Assembly (NCBI GenBank): GCA_033584155.1
Contig: CP138355.1
Location: forward strand, 2,737,826 to 2,801,825
Origin: Candidatus Electrothrix scaldis
GTDB taxonomy: Bacteria > Desulfobacterota > Desulfobulbia > Desulfobulbales > Desulfobulbaceae
DNA: 64,000 nt
Direction: 5' to 3'
Numbering within the stretch: position 1 is the stretch's first letter; each line of letters begins with the position of its first letter. Made by a program: the position numbers and the translations under genes. Positions 9,063-19,373 of the stretch are shown one piece after another. The notes under the pieces were generated by a model, which worked only from the letters and a program-made list of their open reading frames with translations, was not told the origin of the DNA and ran no database searches.

Positions 9063-9893
9063 ATGACGATAGAAGAAAATAACCAGGCCATGATTGACCT
9101 GATTCGGGTCAGTAAAATCTATCCTCCAGATATTCAGGCGCTGGCAGATATATCTCTGCGGGTCAATAAGGGCGAGATTTGCTATCTCACCGGAATGAGC
9201 GGGGCCGGGAAAACCACCCTGCTTCGCATGCTGTGCGGGATTGATACGCCGGATCGGGGATACATTGAGGTGGCAGGCAAGGAACTCAGTAAGTTGTCAG
9301 GTGCGGAGCTGCAGAAGCTGCGGCAAAGCATCGGGGTGGCGTACCAGGATTTTAAGTTGTTGCCGGAAAAAACCGTGGCTCAGAATATCGCCTTTTCTAT
9401 GGAGGTCTCGTACCGGAGTCGCTCTTTTATTCGGCAAAGGATCAGGGCCTTGCTTGATGAGCTCCGATTATCCGACAAAGTGAATACACGGGCAGGTAAA
9501 CTGTCCAGAGGTGAGCAGCAGCGGGTCGCCATTGCCAGGGCTGTGGCTAATGAGCCGGTCCTTATTTTGGCAGATGAGCCCACCGGTAATCTTGATACTG
9601 AAACCACCGACTTGGTAATGGAACTCTTTCATTACTATAACGAGATGGGCACGACCCTGCTTATTGCCACCCATGATCATTCGATTTATGATTATCCGGG
9701 GAGCAAAGTCGTTACTATTGAACAGGGACACTTGCTTGATAAAAGTAGTACAGCCGCTCCTGCTGCACCCAGGACCCCACGCCAAGGTCCAAGAAGGCCA
9801 GGCCAGCTCCTGCAAGAAGACGATGATTTTGATCCCCAAATTATTATTGATAGGGGGCTGACAGCGCCAAGGAAAAAAGGTGCTGCAATATGA
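9063..9893 (+). CDS. ftsE: Cell-division ABC ATPase FtsE
   Basis: A 276-residue ABC ATPase that partners FtsX to control septal peptidoglycan hydrolysis. Walker A is GMSGAGKT (K50), the signature is [10 protein letters not shown], Walker B is [12 protein letters not shown] and the H-loop is IATHD. The ATPase core is of normal FtsE size (about 220 residues) and carries an extra proline- and arginine-rich tail of about 50 residues (from about 227) ending in basic residues. The stop overlaps the ftsX start by four bases, indicating coupled translation. The following M23-type activator gene confirms FtsE rather than a LolD-like ATPase. Confidence 0.93.
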   Translation: MTIEENNQAMIDLIRVSKIYPPDIQALADISLRVNKGEICYLTGMSGAGKTTLLRMLCGIDTPDRGYIEVAGKELSKLSGAELQKLRQSIGVAYQDFKLLPEKTVAQNIAFSMEVSYRSRSFIRQRIRALLDELRLSDKVNTRAGKLSRGEQQRVAIARAVANEPVLILADEPTGNLDTETTDLVMELFHYYNEMGTTLLIATHDHSIYDYPGSKVVTIEQGHLLDKSSTAAPAAPRTPRQGPRRPGQLLQEDDDFDPQIIIDRGLTAPRKKGAAI

Positions 9894-10777
9894 AATTTCT
9901 TTTTGCTGTTCTCAGCCAGACCTGGCGCAATATTGTCCAGACCTGGCGGAGCCAGTTGCTTTCATTGGTAACCATTACCCTGTCTGTCCTGATTTTTGCT
10001 TTTTTTTACCTGGTCTATATGAATGCTCTGCATGCAGGGAATCTCTTGAATAATGACCTCCGCTTGATTGTTTACCTGGAAGAGCAGCCTGATCAGTCCC
10101 TGCAGGAGGAGTATCGCCATAAAATTGAGAAATTCGATAAGGTAGAAAAAGTAGAATTTATCTCTCGCCTGGAGGCATATGATCGATTTAAGGGGCAGCT
10201 CAATGAAAATCAGGATGTTCTGCAGGAAATTCCTCATAATTTCTTACCGGCTTCCATAGAAATCTACCCCAAAAGAAGCCTGGATACCCTGTCGCGGATA
10301 AAGCTCTTTTCCGAGTACCTGCAGTCCTTGCCCGGAGTGCTCAAGGTCCAGTATGGTCGGGAGTGGGTGGAGCGTTTTTATTCTTTTATCCAGTTGCTTC
10401 GTATTATAGTGTTGCTTTCCGGCACCCTGCTTGTCCTGACCACCACCTTTATGATGGGCCATTCTATCCGTTTGACCATGCTGACCCGCAAAAAAGAGTT
10501 GGAATTATTACGGCTGGTCGGGGCTTCGGATCATTATATTCGCGTGCCTTTCTTTCTGGAAGGTGCCGTCCTCGGGGCTCTGGGGGCCGGGACCGGGATA
10601 GGCGCATTATATCTCTTATATAGCTGGATTCAACTTCGTTTCAGTGGTCAGGGCGCTTCTGAGATGTTTTCTTTTAGTTTTTTCAGCGGGACAAGTATCG
10701 GTATTATTGTGCTGCTGGCTGTCCTTCTTTGTGCCGGAGGAAGTTTTACCTCAACCCGCAGGATTCTTCATCTGTGA
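9890..10777 (+). CDS. ftsX: Cell-division permease-like protein FtsX
   Basis: A 295-residue FtsX. Topology has one N-terminal membrane helix (about 21-41), a periplasmic domain of about 120 residues containing the LEEQPDQSLQEEYRHKI segment, then three helices near 170-195, 222-245 and 268-290. It transmits ATP-driven changes in FtsE to periplasmic hydrolase activators. The start overlaps ftsE and its TGA overlaps the GTG start of the envC-like gene, so the three form a tightly coupled operon. Confidence 0.92.
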   Translation: MKFLFAVLSQTWRNIVQTWRSQLLSLVTITLSVLIFAFFYLVYMNALHAGNLLNNDLRLIVYLEEQPDQSLQEEYRHKIEKFDKVEKVEFISRLEAYDRFKGQLNENQDVLQEIPHNFLPASIEIYPKRSLDTLSRIKLFSEYLQSLPGVLKVQYGREWVERFYSFIQLLRIIVLLSGTLLVLTTTFMMGHSIRLTMLTRKKELELLRLVGASDHYIRVPFFLEGAVLGALGAGTGIGALYLLYSWIQLRFSGQGASEMFSFSFFSGTSIGIIVLLAVLLCAGGSFTSTRRILHL

Positions 10778-11949
10778 GTATCAGGGCTTGGACATCGCTA
10801 CGTTTTATCCTGTTTTTTTTGTGCCTTGCTCTTTGGCAGGGGGAATGCTGGGGTGAAATAACGGCATCGTCGGATGAGCAGGGGAAGGTCAAGATTCATA
10901 TCGGCCAGCTCCAGCATGACATCAGAGTGCAGCTTGATAAGATTGAGGAGAAGAATGCCGCTGAGCGTGAGGTCTTTGACCAGTTAGATGAAATCAATCA
11001 GAAGCTAGCCCGCCAGAAAGAGAAAACAACAGCCCTGCAACGGAGATTAACGGAACAGGAAAAGCTATTGCAGGATTTAAAGGCAAAGGCGGAGCTGGCA
11101 GAGGAAAAACGGAGTGAGCTTCAAGGGCATATGCTGAAGAGGCTTCGCTCCTTTTACATGATGGGCAAGGTTGGTATGCTCAATGTGACCTTTTCCAAAA
11201 AGACACTTCCAGAGCTTATGCTTTTTTCCGATGCATTTGCAAACCTGGTTGCATATGATAGGAATATTGTTTTACAGTATCGTGCTGCCATGAATGAACT
11301 GGAGCAGGCGGTTCTTTCCCGTGAGCTGGAAAAATCACTCCTGGAAGAGCTGGTTCGGCAGGCAGACGAGGAAAAGCAGGTTCTCTTTGTTCTTCGCTCT
11401 GAGCAGAAACAAGTGCTGGATGCTATTAAACAGGAGAAAAACGTCTGTCAGCTGGCTGTTGATGAGATGCGCAAGGCTGAGCAGGAATTGTATGATGATT
11501 TGTTACGGCTCAGGATTGAGGAAAAGCTTGATAAGGAACAAGGCCTTTTGTTAGGTAAAGGGCGTCTGGCCTCTCCTGTAACCGGCACAGTGCTTTATCG
11601 TTTTGGAGATACTATCCAGGAAGGAGTACGCAGAGGCGAGACTATGCAGGGGATAACTGTTGTCATTGAGCCGGGAACCCCTGTCCATGCTGTGTATAAG
11701 GGAAAGGTTGTTTTTGCCGATTATAAACGCGGGTACGGTAATGCAGTTATTATTGATCACGGGGGAAAATACTTCACAGTGACTGCTCGTCTTGATGAGA
11801 TTTTTGTGCATGCGGGAGATACTGTGGAGCAGGATCAGGAAATTGGCAGCAGTGGGGACGTTGCGACCCTGTACGAGCCTGGTGTGTATTTTGAAATCCG
11901 GCACGGTCGCACCCCATTGGATCCCTTGGAGTGGTTACAGATCGACTAA
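10774..11949 (+). CDS. envC: EnvC-like murein hydrolase activator (coiled coil plus degenerate M23 domain)
   Basis: 391 residues from a GTG at 10774 that overlaps the ftsX stop (GTGA). This start gives a proper signal peptide (hydrophobic FILFFLCLALWQGECWG). The mature protein has a long coiled coil (about residues 40-265) and a C-terminal LytM/M23 domain (about 275-391). In the M23 domain the usual HxGxD metal site is replaced by TMQGITV and the HxH of the core motif reads TARLD, so it should lack peptidase activity. That is what is known of E. coli EnvC, which activates amidases when relieved by FtsEX. Location periplasmic. Confidence 0.9.
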   Translation: MSIRAWTSLRFILFFLCLALWQGECWGEITASSDEQGKVKIHIGQLQHDIRVQLDKIEEKNAAEREVFDQLDEINQKLARQKEKTTALQRRLTEQEKLLQDLKAKAELAEEKRSELQGHMLKRLRSFYMMGKVGMLNVTFSKKTLPELMLFSDAFANLVAYDRNIVLQYRAAMNELEQAVLSRELEKSLLEELVRQADEEKQVLFVLRSEQKQVLDAIKQEKNVCQLAVDEMRKAEQELYDDLLRLRIEEKLDKEQGLLLGKGRLASPVTGTVLYRFGDTIQEGVRRGETMQGITVVIEPGTPVHAVYKGKVVFADYKRGYGNAVIIDHGGKYFTVTARLDEIFVHAGDTVEQDQEIGSSGDVATLYEPGVYFEIRHGRTPLDPLEWLQID

Positions 11950-12058
11950 AAAGGGGGCGTCATTTCATTTCTTCTCTCCAGACACGGGGGAGATTGCAGG
12001 CGGCTTCTCTGTTTTTTATTAGAGGATAGTGGAATTCATTGTATCTTCTCGATTGATT

Positions 12059-13384
12059 ATGAAAAGAAAATTTTTACTGATTGTCCTGCTCCTGTTTTGC
12101 ACTCTTACTGCACAGCCGGGGTATTGTGAGGCCGAGAAGGGGCAGGGAGATGTAGAGACCTATAAGAGCCTTGAAACCTTTGCCAATGTGCTTGATCTCT
12201 TGCAAAAGCATTACGTGGATAAGGTGGAGAGCAAGGAGGTTCTTATAGGGGCCATCAACGGCATGTTGGGCTCCCTTGATCCTCATTCCTCCTATATGTC
12301 CCCGGAAGATTTTAAGGAGCTTCAGGAAGACACCAGAGGAAGTTTCAGCGGCATCGGTATAGAAGTGACGGTTCGTGATGGAATTTTGACCGTGGTTTCT
12401 CCTATCGCTGGGACCCCTGCCTATAAGCAGGGGGTAAAGGCTGGTGATGAAATTGTTAAAATCAATAATATCTCTACCCAGGGCATGACTCTGCCTGATG
12501 CCGTGAAACTATTACGCGGTAACCAGGGGGAAAAGGTAGCTATTACGATCAGGCGGAGTGACTTGAATGAGCTGCTGGATCTGGTCTTTGTCCGTGATAT
12601 TATCCCGCACCATTCCGTCGTTGTGGAGAAGCTCGGGGGTGGATTTCATTATATCCAAATTACAAGCTTTCAGGCGACAACAACGCGTGATTTTAAGAAA
12701 GCCCTGCGCAAGGCTGCTCAGGATGAAAAAATTCAGGGGCTTGTTCTTGATCTCAGGAATAATCCCGGAGGGTTACTTGATCAGGCTGTCCAGATTGCAG
12801 ATGTTTTTCTTGAAAGCGGAGTGATTGTCACCACCAGAGGACGGGAAAAAGAGAATGATATGTTCTTTGAGGCCCATCGAGATAAAACGCAGCACCGTTT
12901 TCCAACTATTGTGCTGGTTAACGGAGGATCAGCCAGTGCCTCAGAAATCGTTGCCGGTGCTCTGCAGGATCATAAGAGAGCAATCATTCTTGGAACACGA
13001 ACCTTTGGTAAGGGCTCTGTGCAGACAGTGGTCCCTTTACCGAACGGAGCAGGTGTTCGATTGACTACAGCCCGCTATTACACGCCGAGCGGCAGGTCTA
13101 TCCAGGCGACAGGTATTGTACCAGACATGATTATTCCCTTTGAGGAAAAAATGGAGGGAGGGCAGCGAAACACGCCGAGTACTCGTCTGAGAGAAGAGGA
13201 CCTGCCGCATCATTTTGAAAACAATGCACAAAAGAAGCCTGATGAGCTTATGGGCAAAAAGAAAAAAAATATTCGCCCAAAAAAATATGCTGGTAACACG
13301 CTGGCTGATCGACTGGCAGAGGATAATCAGTTGCAGGTCGCCTTATTTTTTTTGAAAAATATGAATGACGTGGCCTCCAGGTAG
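12059..13384 (+). CDS. ctpA: Carboxy-terminal processing protease, S41 family (CtpA type)
   Basis: A periplasmic serine protease of about 441 residues. The ATG at 12059 gives a clean signal peptide (MKRKFLLIVLLLFCTL); a GTG at 12029 is possible and adds ten residues. A PDZ domain spans about 90-175 (numbered from ATG). The S41 core follows, with NNPGGLL, the catalytic serine in GGSASASE (S293) and the catalytic lysine in TFGKGSVQ (K318). The gene follows ftsEX-envC by about 110 bases. This pairing is common in proteobacteria, where such proteases trim or degrade murein hydrolases, which fits the neighbours. The C-terminal 60 residues are lysine-rich and variable. Confidence 0.92.
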   Translation: MKRKFLLIVLLLFCTLTAQPGYCEAEKGQGDVETYKSLETFANVLDLLQKHYVDKVESKEVLIGAINGMLGSLDPHSSYMSPEDFKELQEDTRGSFSGIGIEVTVRDGILTVVSPIAGTPAYKQGVKAGDEIVKINNISTQGMTLPDAVKLLRGNQGEKVAITIRRSDLNELLDLVFVRDIIPHHSVVVEKLGGGFHYIQITSFQATTTRDFKKALRKAAQDEKIQGLVLDLRNNPGGLLDQAVQIADVFLESGVIVTTRGREKENDMFFEAHRDKTQHRFPTIVLVNGGSASASEIVAGALQDHKRAIILGTRTFGKGSVQTVVPLPNGAGVRLTTARYYTPSGRSIQATGIVPDMIIPFEEKMEGGQRNTPSTRLREEDLPHHFENNAQKKPDELMGKKKKNIRPKKYAGNTLADRLAEDNQLQVALFFLKNMNDVASR

Positions 13385-13471
13385 GGCGCAGGAAATGAGG
13401 AAGGAGGGCAAGTGCAGGATGGGGCAGAATTGTTTCAGGAGTATATTCTTGCTTAGTTCTTGCTTTGAGAC

Positions 13472-13500
13472 TTGACAAAAAGCTTTTTCTTGAATATATA
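13472..13500 (+). promoter_or_regulatory. Sigma-70-type promoter upstream of tRNA-Gly
   Basis: TTGACA at 13472-13477 and TATATA at 13495-13500 with a 17-base spacer. It reads towards the tRNA at 13622 and is a near-consensus match. Confidence 0.65.
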
Positions 13501-13621
13501 AGCTGACCTTAGGGTGTGCTGACGTGAGCTGGTCAGGTTATAAGAACTTGATGAGACAAAGAGTGATTCGGTCGTAATTTAAACGAATGACTTGCACGTA
13601 GTAAGGGTAACAGATGTGGGT

Positions 13622-13697
13622 GCGGGTGTAGCTCAGTTGGCAGAGCACAAGCTTCCCAAGCTTGGGGTCACGGGTTCGAACCCCGTTACCCGCTCCA
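13622..13697 (+). tRNA. tRNA-Gly (anticodon CCC)
   Basis: A 76-base cloverleaf including an encoded CCA end. The acceptor stem is GCGGGTG with TACCCGC (one G-T pair), the D arm is GCTC/GAGC, and the anticodon stem is CAAGC/GCTTG around the loop TTCCCAA, giving anticodon CCC. The T arm is ACGGG/CCCGT around TTCGAAC. It reads glycine codon GGG. Confidence 0.97.
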
Positions 13698-13763
13698 TCA
13701 GTTTCTCTAACCCCATGCTGACATTTATGTTGGTATGCTCAACAGCTTATTGGATGTTGTGAA

Positions 13764-13788
13764 AGTGGGCTCTGCCCGCTTTTTTTTA
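13764..13788 (+). terminator. Intrinsic terminator after tRNA-Gly
   Basis: Stem AGTGGGC with GCCCGCT around a TCT loop, followed by eight T. It separates the tRNA transcript from the rimP operon. Confidence 0.85.
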
Positions 13789-13935
13789 TTGTTTTTTTAG
13801 AGAGGTTGCTTTGCTCCTTAAAGTTTCGTTGAAATTGTGAGCTTTGAGTGGGCGAAATGCAAAGAGTTGACCGGTAGAAGAAGATCGTTTCTCTGAAAGA
13901 ACAAAAAATATAGAAAGTCGTAGTGAAGGTGCTGT

Positions 13936-14403
13936 GTGGGAACAGATCGGGTGATCAGGACAGTGGAAGACTTTGCCACTCCTCTTCTTCAGGAGATGGG
14001 ATTGGAACTGGTAGAAGTGCAGTTCAGGCAGGAGTCCGGTTGGGTGCTCCGGTTGTTCATAGATCGAAATGAGGGCGTGAATGTAGACGACTGTGCCTCT
14101 GTCAGTCGGCAGGTTGCAACGTATCTGGAGGTTGAAGATGTAATACGGCATGCGTTCACCCTTGAAGTGTCCTCACCAGGAGCTGAACGCCCGCTGAAAC
14201 GCCTGGAAGATTTTGTTCGTTTTTCCGGGAAAAAAGTCAGGGTAAAGCTCAATGATCCTGTTAATGAGCAGTATGTTTTTTGCGGGGTCCTGACAGGTGT
14301 GGATGAAGTACAAAAGAAGATAACCTTGGCTGTGGACAGCTCCGAGACAGAAGAGATGGAAATTGATCTGGGAGCTATTGCACGAGCACGTCTGAGCCTC
14401 TAG
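13936..14403 (+). CDS. rimP: Ribosome maturation factor RimP
   Basis: 155 residues with a GTG start and GAAGG six bases upstream. It contains the RimP core LEVSSPGAERPL (about 75-86) and the two-domain layout (an alpha/beta N-domain, then an SH3-like C-domain starting near KKVRVKLNDPV). It acts in 30S subunit maturation. Directly followed by nusA, as in most bacteria. Confidence 0.95.
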   Translation: MGTDRVIRTVEDFATPLLQEMGLELVEVQFRQESGWVLRLFIDRNEGVNVDDCASVSRQVATYLEVEDVIRHAFTLEVSSPGAERPLKRLEDFVRFSGKKVRVKLNDPVNEQYVFCGVLTGVDEVQKKITLAVDSSETEEMEIDLGAIARARLSL

Positions 14404-14464
14404 CGGCTTTGAATATCTGGCTTTTCTGGATGTTGCGCCAAAGGCCAAATGTGGAGAAAACGAG

Positions 14465-15985
14465 ATGTCGGGTGGAGAGAATTTAAAGCGTATACTTGAT
14501 CAGATCTGTCGAGATAAAGGCATTGATCGTGCGTTAATGGTGGATGCCATTGAGGAAGCTGTGCGGTCTGCGGTGCGGAAAAAATTCGGCGGTCGGCGTG
14601 ATATTGAGGTCCAGTTCAACGAGGAACTTGGCGAGATTGAGGCCTTCCAGTATCGTACAGTGGTTGACGATGTTTGGGATGAGGATACCGAAATTCATAT
14701 CGACGAAGCAAGAGCTCTTGATCCGGATGTCGAACTTGAGGACGATCTCGGAGAAAAGATGGAGAATATCGCCGAACTCGGACGTATTGCGGCCCAGTCT
14801 GCGAAACAGGTCATTATCCATCGTCTCAGAGACGCAGAGAGAGAAGTTGTTTTTGATATGTTTCGCGATAGAGAAGGCTCTATCGTTAACGGTATTGTTC
14901 AGCGTTTTGAGCGCGGCAAGATGATTATCAATCTTGGCCGCACAGATGCTGTTCTCCCCCGTGAAGGTCAAATTCCCAAGCGCTCATTCAAGCAGGGAGA
15001 TAGGATTCGTGCCTATCTTCAGGAGGTTCGCCAGGATGCTCGGGACTTTCAATTAGTTTTGAGTCGAACCTGTAATGAGTTCCTCATTAAGTTATTTGAG
15101 CTGGAAGTCCCGGAGATTGCCGAGCAGATAGTGAAAATCATGGGAGCTGCCCGTGAACCCGGTTTTCGCGCAAAAATTGCTGTGACTTCAGCCGAATCTG
15201 ATGTAGATCCGGTAGGCGCTTGCGTAGGTATGAAAGGAGCGAGGGTGCAGAATGTTGTGCAGGAGTTGCAAGGTGAACGAATTGATATTGTTCCCTGGAG
15301 CCCGGATCCGGCAAAATATGTCTATAATGCCTTGGCACCGGCTGAAGTGAGTATGGTTATCGTAGATGAAGAGCAACATTCCCTGCTGGTTGTTGTGCCG
15401 GATGATCAGCTATCATTAGCTATAGGTCGTCAGGGACAAAATGTCCGACTGGCCTCGCGTCTGCTGAGTTGGCGTATTGACGTGAAGAGTGAACAACGCT
15501 ATGCGAATCTCAGTAAGCCTGGATACCGGACTCTTCTTGCTCTTAATGGTGTGGACGAGGCCAAAGCTGATAAACTTGTTGCAGCTGGTGTGACGTCAGT
15601 ACTGGAATTTGCTGAGGCTGATATTGAAACCATTATTCGCATTGTCGGTGTTGATGAAGATCAGGCCGCTGTGTTGAAGCTGCAGGCAGCAGATATACCT
15701 GTGCCGGAGATACCGGAGGGTGAGCCTGAGGAAACCGCAGAAGGGGTACAGGTAGCACCTGCTGAAGAAAATACAGATGATGCAGAATCCGGCGATGAGC
15801 AGCTGGGCAACAGAGTTCAGGATGAAGAGACTGTGTTGCAGCAGGCAAAGGATGATGATGAAGAAGTCATGCCGGGAAATACAGTTGATCCTGATGAGAT
15901 GGGTGGCAATATGATGCCTCAGTCTGATCAGGATCAGAGCATGTCATCCTCCCATGACATGATTGATGGCAATAAATTGTTCTAG
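14465..15985 (+). CDS. nusA: Transcription termination/antitermination factor NusA
   Basis: 506 residues. Domain order: RNA-polymerase-binding N-terminal domain (about 1-130), S1 domain (about 138-200, GSIVNGIVQRFERGKMI), KH1 with VGACVGMKGARVQNV (about 250-262) and KH2 with LAIGRQGQNVRLA (about 318-330). A helix-hairpin-helix-like segment (about 350-410) follows, then a strongly acidic, glutamine-rich low-complexity tail of about 90 residues. The tail is longer than in many NusA proteins. NusA binds RNA polymerase and nascent RNA and influences pausing and termination. Between rimP and ylxR. Confidence 0.96.
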   Translation: MSGGENLKRILDQICRDKGIDRALMVDAIEEAVRSAVRKKFGGRRDIEVQFNEELGEIEAFQYRTVVDDVWDEDTEIHIDEARALDPDVELEDDLGEKMENIAELGRIAAQSAKQVIIHRLRDAEREVVFDMFRDREGSIVNGIVQRFERGKMIINLGRTDAVLPREGQIPKRSFKQGDRIRAYLQEVRQDARDFQLVLSRTCNEFLIKLFELEVPEIAEQIVKIMGAAREPGFRAKIAVTSAESDVDPVGACVGMKGARVQNVVQELQGERIDIVPWSPDPAKYVYNALAPAEVSMVIVDEEQHSLLVVVPDDQLSLAIGRQGQNVRLASRLLSWRIDVKSEQRYANLSKPGYRTLLALNGVDEAKADKLVAAGVTSVLEFAEADIETIIRIVGVDEDQAAVLKLQAADIPVPEIPEGEPEETAEGVQVAPAEENTDDAESGDEQLGNRVQDEETVLQQAKDDDEEVMPGNTVDPDEMGGNMMPQSDQDQSMSSSHDMIDGNKLF

Positions 15986-15999
15986 GGGTATCGGAACGA

Positions 16000-16221
16000 G
16001 TGAAGAGGGGGCATGTACCGATCCGTACTTGTAAAGGGTGCGGACGGAAGGCCGAAAAGAGTGAGCTTATTCGCTTGGTATGGTGTGAGGGCTCCTTGCA
16101 GGAGGATTTGGGCAGCAGAATGTCCGGTCGGGGAGTGTATACCTGTAGAAACAAGCAGTGTAGGAGTCGGCTGGCAAAGAAGAAGAACATACTGAGGCGA
16201 ATAATTCGCCAACACGGATAA
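16000..16221 (+). CDS. ylxR: YlxR-family (DUF448) nucleic-acid-binding protein
   Basis: 73 residues with a GTG start 12 bases after nusA. It has the family motif [19 protein letters not shown] near the N-terminus and the [12 protein letters not shown] segment, and is highly basic. The paired cysteines (TCKGCG and TCRNKQC) may bind zinc. YlxR members sit between nusA and infB in many genomes and bind RNA or act as a regulator; the exact role here is unknown. Confidence 0.9.
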   Translation: MKRGHVPIRTCKGCGRKAEKSELIRLVWCEGSLQEDLGSRMSGRGVYTCRNKQCRSRLAKKKNILRRIIRQHG

Positions 16222-16285
16222 CTTAACGTGTAACTTAGAACTTGAGCTAAGTAAATATCAAGAGAAAAGGTTACGGGAGTACTTG

Positions 16286-18931
16286 ATGAGCAGAGTCCGC
16301 ATTTACGAACTGGCAAAAGAAGCCGGTCTCAAAAGCAAAGAGCTGGCAGATAAATTGATAGCGATGGGATACCCTATCAAGAGCCTCAGTTCTACGGTTG
16401 ACGACGATATGGCCGCCGATATCCGCCGTAAAGTGTTGGGCAAGGCAACTGCTGAAGTTACTGAAAAGCCGATAGGGATGAAGAAACAAACAGCTGTGGT
16501 ACGGAAAAATAAGACAGCAACAGTGGTCCGACGCCGTTCAAAAGCGGTGAAAGATGAGATTGCTAAGAAAGCTGAAGCGAAAGAGCAGGACGGGAAAAAT
16601 AAGGTGATAGCTGCATTACATGAAGAAGTGCCGGAGACAACAAAAACGGCACCCCCACCTCCGGTAAAGGAGACGGAGCGTCCTGCTCAGGAGCAACCGG
16701 TCAAGAATAAGGTGGAAAAGATTGCTGCGGAAACAGCCGCATCAGAAAATAGCGAATCCACTGCTCCTAAAAAGGCTCCCGTAAAAAAAGAGGCCAAACG
16801 AGGCAAAGGTTTTGCAAAAATTGTTGGTCGGGTTGAGTTGAACCTGCAAGACACAGAGAAACCCGCCCCGCGTCGTCCTTCCCGCCCCGCAGGTGGCAAG
16901 AAAAAGAACACACCGGCTGATGCGGCGGCTGAGGTTCAGAATCCTGGAGCTGCTTCAGCACGTGGAAAGGATCGCAAGAAAGGCAAGCGGGTGGTTGCGA
17001 TTGAGTCGGATGAAGATCGTTCCAAACGATCCGGCAGGGTTGCTCGCAAAGGACGTCAGCGAGTTGATTTCACCCAGGGTGGTGGCGAGTATGTGCCGCC
17101 GTACAGAGGTCGGAAAAAGAAGGACAGGCGCCGCAAGGGGAAAGGTTCATCTACCCCGGTGATGGAAACAAAGGCCATTAAACGGCGTATCAAGGTTTTT
17201 GAGACCATCAGCGTCGGCGATCTTGCCAAGCGTATGGGCATCAAGGCCAATGAAGTTATTGCCAAGTTGATGGGGCTCGGCGTTATGGCCACCCTGAATC
17301 AGGCCCTTGATCTTGATACAGCCACCTTGGTTGCAGCGGACTTCGGATATGAAGTAGAGCAGGGCATGACCGAAGAGCTGGGGGTTGAGGCACTGCAGGA
17401 AGAACAAAAAGGAGGCAAAAAGCTTCCACGCTTTCCTGTGGTTACAGTTATGGGGCATGTTGATCATGGTAAGACCTCCATCCTGGATGCTATCCGCAGA
17501 ACAGATGTTGCTGCGGGTGAGGCAGGCGGTATTACCCAGCACATTGGAGCCTATCATGTCCAGGCGCCGTCGGGAGATATTACCTTCGTTGATACACCGG
17601 GTCATGCTGCGTTTACGGAAATGCGTTCTCGTGGCGCCAAAGTTACTGATATTGTTGTGCTTGTTGTTGCAGCTGATGACGGTGTTATGGATCAGACCAA
17701 GGAAGCCATTGCCCATGCAAAGGCAGCAGAGGTTCCCATTGTTGTCGCAATTAATAAGATTGATAAGGATAATGCCGATCCGGCCCGTGTTATGCGCGAG
17801 CTCGGTGATTTTGGTCTAATTCCTGAAGACTGGGGTGGTGATACTATCTTTTGCGAAACCTCAGCCAAAAAAGGACTTGGTGTTGAGGAGCTGCTGGAGA
17901 ATATTCAGTTGCAGGCGGAAATCCTGGAACTCGCAGCAGACCCGGATCGTAAAGCTCACGGGACCGTTATTGAGGCCCAGTTGCATAAGGGCAGAGGCGC
18001 AGTTGCAACCGTTCTGGTGCAGGAAGGAACCCTGCGTACGGGTGATTACTTTATTGCCGGACAGTTTAGCGGTAAGGTGCGCTCCCTGATTAATGATCGC
18101 GGTGAACTGGTTGATGAGGCAGGACCTTCTCTTCCTGTTGAGATTCAGGGCTTGTCCGGCGTTCCCCAGGCCGGTGATGAATTCCTGGTGCTTCGGGATG
18201 AAAAAATGGCGAAGTCGCTTTCTGATGCCCGGCAGCTCAAGGTTCGCGAGACAGAACTTGCCTCTGCCTCTAAGGTTTCATTGGATAATCTGTTTGAAAA
18301 AATGGCCGAGCAGGAGATGAAGGAACTGCGTGTTATTCTTCGTTCTGACGTGCAAGGAACCTTGCAGGCCTTTGGTCAGGCAGCAGAGAAACTGTCCACC
18401 GATGTTATCCGGGTGCGAGTGCTGCATGAAGGCACCGGTGCGGTAACGGAAAACGATATCCACCTCGCTTCAGCATCTGATGCCATTATTATCGGCTTTA
18501 ATGTTCGTCCATCGGTTAAGGTCAAGGAACTTGCCGAGCAGGAACAGGTTGATATCCGCACCTATGATGTTATCTATCATGCCTTGGAAGATATTGAAAA
18601 GGCAATGGTGGGCATGCTGGAACCGGAATACGAAGAGCGTGTCATTGGGACTGCCGAGGTGAGAGATACCTTTTCTGTGCCCAAGGTGGGGACCATTGCC
18701 GGTTGCGCGGTTATCGATGGCAAGATTGAGCGGCATGCTGGTATTCGGGTTTTGCGTGAATCAGTGGTTATTTATACCGGTGTTATCAGCTCACTCAGGC
18801 GCTTCAAAGATGATGTCAAAGAAGTGGCTACAGGGTATGAGTGTGGTATTGGTGTAGAAAATTACAACGATATCAAAGTCGGCGATACTCTTGAAGCCTT
18901 TCTCATGGACGAAGTTGCAGCAACCCTGTAA
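16286..18931 (+). CDS. infB: Translation initiation factor IF-2
   Basis: 881 residues from ATG 16286 (GGGAG upstream; a TTG directly before is less likely). The N-terminal IF2-N module begins [13 protein letters not shown] long lysine/alanine/proline-rich linker (about 60-290) follows, then a second IF2-N-like module (about 300-350). The GTPase domain has GHVDHGKTS (about 390), DTPGH and NKID, and SAKKG closes the G-domain. Domains II, III and IV follow; IV binds fMet-tRNA. It loads initiator tRNA on the 30S subunit. The linker repeats the base bias of its neighbours and shows no sign of transfer. Confidence 0.97.
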   Translation: MSRVRIYELAKEAGLKSKELADKLIAMGYPIKSLSSTVDDDMAADIRRKVLGKATAEVTEKPIGMKKQTAVVRKNKTATVVRRRSKAVKDEIAKKAEAKEQDGKNKVIAALHEEVPETTKTAPPPPVKETERPAQEQPVKNKVEKIAAETAASENSESTAPKKAPVKKEAKRGKGFAKIVGRVELNLQDTEKPAPRRPSRPAGGKKKNTPADAAAEVQNPGAASARGKDRKKGKRVVAIESDEDRSKRSGRVARKGRQRVDFTQGGGEYVPPYRGRKKKDRRRKGKGSSTPVMETKAIKRRIKVFETISVGDLAKRMGIKANEVIAKLMGLGVMATLNQALDLDTATLVAADFGYEVEQGMTEELGVEALQEEQKGGKKLPRFPVVTVMGHVDHGKTSILDAIRRTDVAAGEAGGITQHIGAYHVQAPSGDITFVDTPGHAAFTEMRSRGAKVTDIVVLVVAADDGVMDQTKEAIAHAKAAEVPIVVAINKIDKDNADPARVMRELGDFGLIPEDWGGDTIFCETSAKKGLGVEELLENIQLQAEILELAADPDRKAHGTVIEAQLHKGRGAVATVLVQEGTLRTGDYFIAGQFSGKVRSLINDRGELVDEAGPSLPVEIQGLSGVPQAGDEFLVLRDEKMAKSLSDARQLKVRETELASASKVSLDNLFEKMAEQEMKELRVILRSDVQGTLQAFGQAAEKLSTDVIRVRVLHEGTGAVTENDIHLASASDAIIIGFNVRPSVKVKELAEQEQVDIRTYDVIYHALEDIEKAMVGMLEPEYEERVIGTAEVRDTFSVPKVGTIAGCAVIDGKIERHAGIRVLRESVVIYTGVISSLRRFKDDVKEVATGYECGIGVENYNDIKVGDTLEAFLMDEVAATL

Positions 18932-18977
18932 TTTGTTTGCCACTGAAAAAGGATTGTAAGGTAATTAAGGTAGATTT

Positions 18978-19373
18978 GTGGAATTTGATTTTAATCTCCC
19001 TGGGCTTGGGCGACCGAAAAGTTCGCGACCTGATCGGGTAGCTGAGGCTATCCATCAGGAGCTTTCTATTTTGCTGCAGCAAAAGGTGCGCGATTCCCGA
19101 TTGGGTGGTGTGTGTATATCCAAGGTTCAGATGTCTCCTGACCTGAAAAGGGCCAAGGTATACTACTCGTTGCTTGCAGGAAATTCCGCCTCTGCTGCAC
19201 GCAAGGGGCTGGAAGCTGCGCGAGGTTTTTTTCGATCGCATATCGCCAAAATCATGAATCTGCGCTATACTCCTGAGTTAGTTTTTTATCACGATAATCA
19301 GCAAAAAGAAATCGATCGCTTGGATCAACTTTTTGCCGAAATTAACCAGGATAGGAAAGAGCAAAGTGAGTAA
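18978..19373 (+). CDS. rbfA: Ribosome-binding factor A
   Basis: 131 residues with a GTG start, the KH-like RbfA fold and the conserved segments RVAEAIHQELSILLQQKVRD and PDLKRAKVYYSL. It ends just past the NLRYTPELVFYHD motif. Acts in late 30S assembly on the 16S 5' helix. Its TAA overlaps the likely GTG start of nrnA. Confidence 0.95.
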   Translation: MEFDFNLPGLGRPKSSRPDRVAEAIHQELSILLQQKVRDSRLGGVCISKVQMSPDLKRAKVYYSLLAGNSASAARKGLEAARGFFRSHIAKIMNLRYTPELVFYHDNQQKEIDRLDQLFAEINQDRKEQSE

